64,000 bases of DNA from NCBI GenBank assembly GCA_024220505.1, contig JAKZZE010000012.1, positions 992,001 through 1,056,000 of the forward strand, read 5' to 3'. Numbering within the stretch: the stretch's first letter is position 1; each line of letters opens with the position of its first letter. This document shows positions 57,729-64,000 of the stretch, one piece after another. A program made the position numbers and the translations under genes. Below the pieces are notes generated by a model. The model did not search any database. It worked only from the letters and a program-made list of their open reading frames with translations, and was not told the origin of the DNA. The DNA is from Rhizopus arrhizus. Lineage: Eukaryota; Mucoromycota; Mucoromycetes; Mucorales; Rhizopodaceae.

Positions 57729-59457
57729 TTTTCTTCAAATAAAAAGAAAAAAAAAAAGAAAAAGAATGTATAAAATAGAGTTTTTCTTGAAAAAAAAAAA
57801 AGGAAAGAGAAAAAAAGGCGTTAATTAAACTTCAATGCCATTTTTTTTTTTTAAAAAAAAAATTAAGTTAGCAATGATAAACCTGGCCAAATGTGACTAT
57901 AGCATGTTGTGTGTTTTTTTTTTCTGAGACACAAAAAAAGTAATTGAGGATAGATCCATATCATGGTGTCCTCATTATTATCAGCTCTGTGTGTTCATAA
58001 ACTATCAGCTGGTTTCGCTATTGAACAAGAAAGAAAGCATGTTCTCCCCTTTATTTTTCTTTTACGGAAGAATGCAAGTAAGAAAAGGAAAAAAAAAAAA
58101 AAAAATACAAATTAAGGAGTTGCAAGACAGACTTTTGTGAAGCTCAACTGGCTGTCAGATTACCAAAGTCATACTTTTATTTCCTTTTTATTTATACACA
58201 ATCAGTATTCACTGGTTTCATCTCATTCATTTTGATTTAACCATACAATTTTTTATGCTTATTTGTCTTATTCCCTCTCAAAAGACAAAAAAAAAGATAT
58301 TTTAGTTTTAGTTTAAACTACATCGGCATTTTAATCGGGTGAGGTGTGTACATGTTTATGGTGCTAGATCATTAAATAAAATAAATGAATATAAAACAGC
58401 TTTGAAGTACGTGGATGAGATGATGAGTATAAATAGTAAACTTACTTTATTGCTATTTTATGACATATTTTGTAAAACATTCACAGTTTTGTCCTGTTCA
58501 ATTTAATACAAAAGGTAACGTATAACAGAGTGCCCTCTCTTAATTGTATCTCCATTCAAAACGAGTTACACGTACAGCTCTATGCAATTGGACGCTTAAA
58601 AAAGAACTGTGTTAGACGAGCAGCGAAATAAAACGAAGACAGTTAAAATCTTAAAATGGTATGTTTACCCGAAAAGTACAATGTGTAAAGCACATGTACA
58701 AATTAAGGGGTTTTCAAAAATAAAAATAAAAAACTAAAAAAAAAAAAATAAAAAAAAAAAATGCAAGCGAGGGAATTAGATACGAATAGGAAAGAATAAA
58801 AAACTGTTGATGATTCAAAAAAAAATTTCGTCTGAAACAAAAAAGAAAGGATTAAAAATGAGAAAGCATTGAAAAAGCAATACCTAAAGTTTGTAGAAGA
58901 AATCATCATTTTGCTAACATCAGAAAAAGTACATTTCATTTGTTTATAACCTTTTTTTTCATTTAAATTTACTAACCTAAGGAAGAAAATAGAGTGAAAA
59001 ACAATTAAACTGAAAGAGGAAAAAAGGTTAAAAAAGAAAAAACAACCTTGCTAGATGGCTACAGATGGTAGTACAAAAGCACAGACAAAAGGATAGATTG
59101 TATCACATAAACATGCGTCTTTCAAATGGTTGATCAATAGAGGGTCTATGCATCCCGCACGCTTTTTTTTCTTTCTTTTTTCAGATTTTCATGAACGACT
59201 CGACTTAATTCTTTTTTTATAGAATACTCACCCTCAGTGACACCCAATATCTATATTTGGAGAATAAAGAGATGATCGATTTATGTTTTTTGTGTACCCT
59301 TTGTTTATCTAATGTTACCATGAAGTAAATTTTTTTATTGTTATTAAAACAGTTAATGTAAAATGTATTTTTGTTTATGTATGTAAAATATAGTAGAAAA
59401 AGCAATGTACAATGAAGAAAAAAAATGTTATAATACAAAAAAAATGAGAAAAAAAAA
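57729..59457. other. Intergenic, A/T-homopolymer rich
   Basis: About 1.7 kb of upstream region of the DUF4451 gene and 3' flank of the F-box/WD40 gene. Many 8-16-nt A or T runs and Phe/Ser- or Phe/Asn-rich chance frames (58703-58939, 59217-59468). No gene supported. Confidence 0.5.
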
Positions 59458-61075
59458 TTAAAATTCAAGACATCTAGTGTTTAAATCATATGCAAAATCC
59501 ATGATTAATATTTTTCTATCCTGACTAGTACTATTTTAATAAAGTTAATAATAATAATAATAATAATACAATAGTAATACCATTTACCTAATAATCCTTT
59601 TTTTATCAAATTGAACGTCAAAAATCCAACTTGAATGTCCACTTTGAAAATTAAGTAAACATGCACCTGAACTAAAACAATAAAATGTCAATGTTTACTA
59701 CTAATTAAAATCATGGGGTCACTTGTGCTCACATACTTTATGTCCCAAACTCGGATAGTTTGATCATAACTTGCACTGACTATTCTGTTGCCATCGAAAC
59801 ATAAGTTTCTTACTAAACCAGAATGACCAGCAAATACCATTGTACACAAACCAGTCTATTTATAAAAATGAATTACAAAAAAAAAAAGGAAATTATTGAT
59901 TAGTTTATTTACCTCAGCATCCCATACGCGGATAGTATGATCGTTAGAGCCACTCACAATATGTTTTCCATCAAATTGCACACAGGCTAATCCATGTTTA
60001 TGACCAGCAAATTCACGAATCATATTGCCTGTAGAAATATCCCACATCTTGACTAATGAATCATTGGATGCTGACACCAAAAGATCTTTATGAATCTGTA
60101 TCGAGTTCACTGCTCCTCGATGTCCCATAATCATTCGTATAGGTTGATATGTCCTCCTATCCCATATTCTAATGGAGGTATCTTTAGATGAGCTAATGAT
60201 ATACTTCTCGTTCATAGCAACGTCACTCACACCAGCAGAATGTCCCTATTTATATATGTTACACACATCTATTGCAATAATTTATATCATTTTTACATGT
60301 AGCTTTGCTCTAATACGTTTAGTTTGCATATCCCAAACTATGACCGTTGTATCTGATGAACCGGATACAATAATTTCTTCATCGTATTGTAAACAAAGTA
60401 CACTGCCTGTATGACCTTCCAAAGTATAGATGCACTGATACTGACAGAGATCCCAAATTTTGATAGTCCGATCACGACTTCCAGTAATGACCTTTTCATC
60501 ATCAAACTGAACACAGTACACACCATCTCGATGGCCCAAGAGATAGTGAGAGGCGACCTTTCCGGTATTCCATCTCATCTCGAGTTGATATCTTTGCTTG
60601 TACCAATAATACCAGCTTTGCTCTTCTTCTGCTAGTGTGACATGCATCGGGATTTTTAATCTCCAATCATTCTCTTGCATCTTCGATTTCCATAATTCAT
60701 CCACGTAAAATAAACTTGCAAATCTTTTGGATACAAATGGAATAGACATTAAACTATTAAAGTCTAATAAAGAGATAATGTAGGAGCACAGTTCGAAAGG
60801 TAAGATAGTTGTGAAATCTATTAAAGATACTTAGTTTCTATGTATTTCAGTATGAATAGAATCAAACCTATTCTTTTCTTTTCCATTACAACCCACTCTG
60901 TTATTTGTGGTTCAAGTTGGCGATAGTGTAAAATACGTTTGGATCGTGACTTGTTTACTGGTTGTTCAAAAGAAGTTTCTGTCATTTCAACATCTCGAGA
61001 ATAAGGTGCTGCAATTGGAATGCCGTAATCATTATTCATACAACTGTGCATACTGTTATTGTGTGGGTAAACCAT
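59458..61075 (-). CDS. F-box / WD40-repeat protein
   Basis: Six exons (61075-60868, 60817-60297, 60245-59913, 59855-59737, 59671-59588, 59530-59458) give 445 residues. The F-box spans about residues 70-115 (DFTTILPFELCSYIISLLDF, then SKRFASLF). A linker with EDELWKSKMQ-like helices leads to about seven WD40 blades, each with GH...V and (I/V)(K/R)(I/V)WD, for example TGSRDRTIKIWDLCQ, SGSSDTTVIVWDMQT and SSSKDTSIRIWDRRT. The protein should be the substrate-recognition subunit of an SCF ubiquitin ligase, like Cdc4/Met30/Pof1 proteins; the substrate is unknown. All joints fall between or within blades and keep the pattern. The last exon is short (LIMDFAYDLNTRCLEF). A (TAA)n microsatellite lies in intron 5 at about 59546-59571. 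Confidence 0.9.
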
Positions 61076-61594
61076 TTTCCAAAAAATTATTATTGTTTTC
61101 TTGAGATTCCTCGTAAATGTGAAGAGTGCAAAAAAAAAAAAGAAAAAAAAAGAGAGAAAAAGGATATGAAACGAAATAAATATTTTTTTTTTTTACAGAA
61201 AATAGAAAAAGCTTTGGTCAATAACTATTTCCATATTCTTTTAAAACTAAACAAAAATATCTAAAAGAAAGGCATTGTTTTGTTTAAGTCCCAAACTAGG
61301 CAATTATCCAAAATAAATAAACATCACGTGCTTTTTGGCTTAGTTACTCCTTGGAGATTAGGAGGCAAAGAACTACATAAACATGAAAGAGCATAATATC
61401 ATTAATCTATCAAAGGCCAAGAGTGTATTGGAATGGCTGCATATGCATATATAAAAAAAAATGAGGCATGAGGGATGAAGAGGAAAGACAATGGGAGATG
61501 CGTTTGTTATTGTTTATTATTTTCTGAAAAAGATGATCTATTTTACTGTACAAAAAAAAAATAGTTTCTATTTACATTATCTACATACACACAA
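61076..61594. other. Intergenic, upstream of F-box/WD40 gene
   Basis: About 520 bp holding the F-box/WD40 gene's promoter side and the 3' flank of the Zn2Cys6 gene. Several A and T runs, no gene. Confidence 0.5.
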
Positions 61595-63586
61595 TTAAAG
61601 GATCTTGTTGTCCACCATGTATTTTCCCATCGTTTCCTTTAATTGCTCAAAATAAGGCGCACTAAATATTTCATGATGAGTATCTTCAGTACACTGACTA
61701 TCATGACTACTTGTCAGACTACTACATTGACTATGATTACTGTACATGCTATCGTTATCATCTTCAGGCAGTAAACGTCTCTGTTGATCAACACCAAATC
61801 CAAATTTTCTTTTGAGCAAACCTGAAAGGATGGCAATATTTATCTTTGCTCTCTGTTGTACAGGTTGATTCATGGTTGTTGATATTAATTTGGCGATATC
61901 CAAACAGGCCGCTAACCAATAAGCTTCTACTAAACAAAGAGCTACATCAGCCAAGCGCGCATATATTTTGGTAGCCGTATCCAGGCAGACAGAGGCAATC
62001 ATCAAGGCGCGATCCTCACCAATACGAAACACATGAGCATCACCCGAGTTCTGCTGAGGAGACTGCATGATCTTTGATTGAAAATTCAACCAATAGACAT
62101 AATAGATTGCATTGGCTCTCAAAGCAAAAGGTATCGTACATTTCATCTCTTTCTCTCTTGTGTATTCAAATGGACCATTTCCGATCCGCAACTCGGGTGG
62201 TAGTGTATCTAGTAGCTGTACAAGAACCTGTTCGAGAGCGTAGATAGAAGCAGACGATATATGATTCACCACGCCACCAAAGTAACCAAGGATCATTCCA
62301 CCTTTTTCATTAATGTAAGACGGACTGGAAAAGATGCGAACAATAAATCGAAAGCAGCAGATCGATTGGTATGTTGTCTGATCCGTCATCTCACAACCCA
62401 AAGGTTCAGGTAAATGGTAAATGGGGATTGCCGTGTTGGTAAAATCGCCAGTGATTTTAGAATTCTTTAGAAAACTGAATTCGTAATAGCGAGACAAATA
62501 AAACGCACGAATGCGTACCTGTTCCTGAATCACAGCATCATCGTTGTCTGGTGGGATGGGTTTCATTCGACTGATGATTTGCCAGCAGAGACTAGAGTAA
62601 GTCTGTGCCTCCCTGCCGTTCAAGCTGAGAATAGAGCTGAGACTCATAAACAGCAAGGCGCAACATACTTCAGGTGTGGGTTCTTGCTCAAATAGGACTT
62701 CTTTCAATTTCTTTTTGGCAATCAATTGACAATACTCAGTGAGTTGTCTTTGAGTGAATGAAAAGCCAGTGAGATTGACGTGATTACAAGTAGTGTATCC
62801 AGTAAAGCCTGCAAGTGCACATGTCAAGAGTGAATCAAGATCATTGCTCAATTTGGGATAATAAACTGGGATTGGAAGAACAGGGTTAAGGGTGCCAAGA
62901 CAGCTAAAGAAATTTTGAAGCATGAGATGTTTGAACAGTCGAGCTTGCTGGTCCAAGGTACCATTGAACGTGAGTCCAACAGGAAGGCCTGTTCTTGCTT
63001 GCTGTCTATTAATAAATATGTCGGTGATTAATAATTCGATTTTCATTATCGGATAAGTGACAGACAACATCTGTCTGCCTCCGGTATCTGAACAGCTCCT
63101 GATTGTGTTTTGCGTGTCAAAAGAAGCTAGTCCTTCCTTTAAAAATTTTTCCAAGTCTGATAAAGTCTTGACTGAGGTCTCTACATGAATACCTCGACTG
63201 CTGCTTGATATAGTTAGACTCCAAGAGTTATGCTGGCAGTTGAGTTGGTTACATATTCGGCATGTCGCTTCCCTTTTTATCTGCGAGAGTTGTAGCTGCA
63301 ATCGTTCTGCTTGTTGTTTCAAGATACACACAGCATTTAATAATCTGTGTTGCTCTGTCATTGAAATGTTCTTTTTGGATTTGGCTGGCCTTTCTATGTC
63401 TTTGTACATGCAATTCACATTCATTCTATGACATCTTTCACAGCTGGATTTGTCTTTTGGGACACACTTTCGTCTTTGATTTCTGCACGCTTCACCTAAT
63501 TTTAAAAACTATAAGAAGCAAAATACAGTAGCTTTTTCTTCTTTGTTACATGGATTAGGTCTTTTTTGTTTGCCTGATTCTTCCAT
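61595..63586 (-). CDS. Zn2Cys6 fungal transcription factor
   Basis: Two exons (63586-63550 and 63495-61595) give 645 residues. The binuclear zinc cluster is at the N terminus: Cys13, 16, 23, 31, 34 and 41 (PCEACRNQRRKC ... CERCHRMNVNC). Its first Cys codon is split by the intron. A short coiled coil follows (MTEQHRLLNAVCILKQQAER), the usual dimerisation element. The middle region (about 200-500) has the helical regulatory architecture of fungal-specific transcription factors: CCALLFMSLSSILSLNG, then SSLCWQIISRMK and RIRAFYLSRYYEF. It should be a nuclear regulator of a metabolic or stress regulon; targets unknown. The short first exon (MEESGKQKRPNP) was chosen because it supplies the missing first Cys and keeps the frame. 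Confidence 0.92.
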
Positions 63587-63835
63587 TCCAATGCCAAAAA
63601 AGTTATTCAATAAAAAAGTTTAAAAAAAAAGCGGGATAGTTTTCCCCTAGAGGCCATTTACTTAATTTGGCATACAGAAAAATTTATCTTGTTAAACTTC
63701 CTTTCAGTATTTTCCTTTATAGAACCAATATTAAACATAATACAAACTTTTCCTTTTTTTTTTATGGATGAAAATTTTAATGTTTATTAAAACTCATCAA
63801 GTATGTGCATACAAGTGATACAAGTATATTAAATA
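63587..63835. other. Intergenic, AT-rich
   Basis: The promoter side of the Zn2Cys6 gene. No other feature seen. Confidence 0.45.
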
Positions 63836-64000
63836 GTGACTCCAAAATGCCTCCCGCTAGTGTTTCTTACACGTGTTACCTTTTCTTTCTCTCCAAACAT
63901 TTTTATCCTTGATCTCATAAGGGGTTTTTAGCTTCCACTCATTCCCTTTTGATCTGACCTGGACGAAAACGATGAGAACTAAGTCATCGCGCACTCATTT
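63836..64000 (+). mobile_element. LINE 3'-end fragment cut by the window edge
   Basis: It contains the same 3' tail layout as the other LINE remnants: TTGATCTCATAAGGGGTTTT, then CACTCATTCCCTTTTGATCT, a CGAAAACGATGAGAAC stretch and the GCGCACTCA box. The element may continue past the window. Confidence 0.6.

Noticed and set aside
1..64000. tRNA, rRNA or other structural RNA genes
   Set aside because: Scanning for T-loop (GTTCGA-type) and cloverleaf patterns gave no convincing candidate; a covariance-model search would be needed to be sure.

Overview
The window looks like nuclear DNA of a mucoralean fungus (Mucoromycota, Mucorales: Mucor/Rhizopus-like). It is AT-rich. Its genes are broken by short (about 43-60 nt) GT...AG introns with CTAAT/CTAAC-like branch sites. 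The gene set is fungal: Zn2Cys6, GATA and TALE factors, an EDE1-type endocytic scaffold, and an Sst2/FlbA-type RGS protein. Repeat debris (LINE, Tc1, Fanzor) lies between the genes. Species assignment, family labels and repeat matches come from reading the sequence and remembered families, not from a database search. Exon coordinates were worked out by hand from splice motifs and frame continuity.

Layout. 1-9.3 kb: a TALE homeobox gene, a five-exon coiled-coil gene and a CBM21 glycogen-targeting PP1 regulator, all on the minus strand. 9.5-11.5 kb: a 1.97-kb inverted-repeat transposon (arms about 340 bp, nearly identical, CAGT ends, TA flanks) inserted just upstream of the PP1-regulator gene. 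12-15.7 kb: DTWD1-like tRNA acp3U transferase and a secreted GH20 hexosaminidase. 17.3-20 kb: a repeat graveyard holding a decayed Fanzor (eukaryotic TnpB/OMEGA nuclease) pseudogene, a Tc1/mariner scrap and LINE 3' ends in both orientations. 21-43 kb: the gene-dense core, with an RGS/DEP regulator, EDE1 homologue, signal peptide peptidase, GATA factor, mitochondrial UbiB-like kinase (Mcp2/ADCK1 type), JMJD7, ribosomal protein eS17, a glutathione S-transferase and a SAM methyltransferase. JMJD7 and eS17 are divergently transcribed with only 162 bp between start codons.

44-56 kb: an accessory region. It has a 5'-truncated LINE, a nearly intact Tc1/IS630 transposase broken by one frameshift in an A run, and a 3.73-kb element with long inverted repeats carrying a decayed gene with a PD-(D/E)XK-nuclease-like core. 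A second nuclease-like relic and one small membrane-protein gene follow. 56-64 kb: a DUF4451 transcription regulator, an F-box/WD40 ubiquitin-ligase adaptor and a Zn2Cys6 transcription factor, then another LINE 3' end running off the window.

There is no operon-like organisation. Functional links are at the level of cell biology: endocytosis, G-protein signalling, glycogen and translation/tRNA modification. The most notable elements are the Fanzor relic and the two long-inverted-repeat transposons, one encoding the nuclease-like protein.
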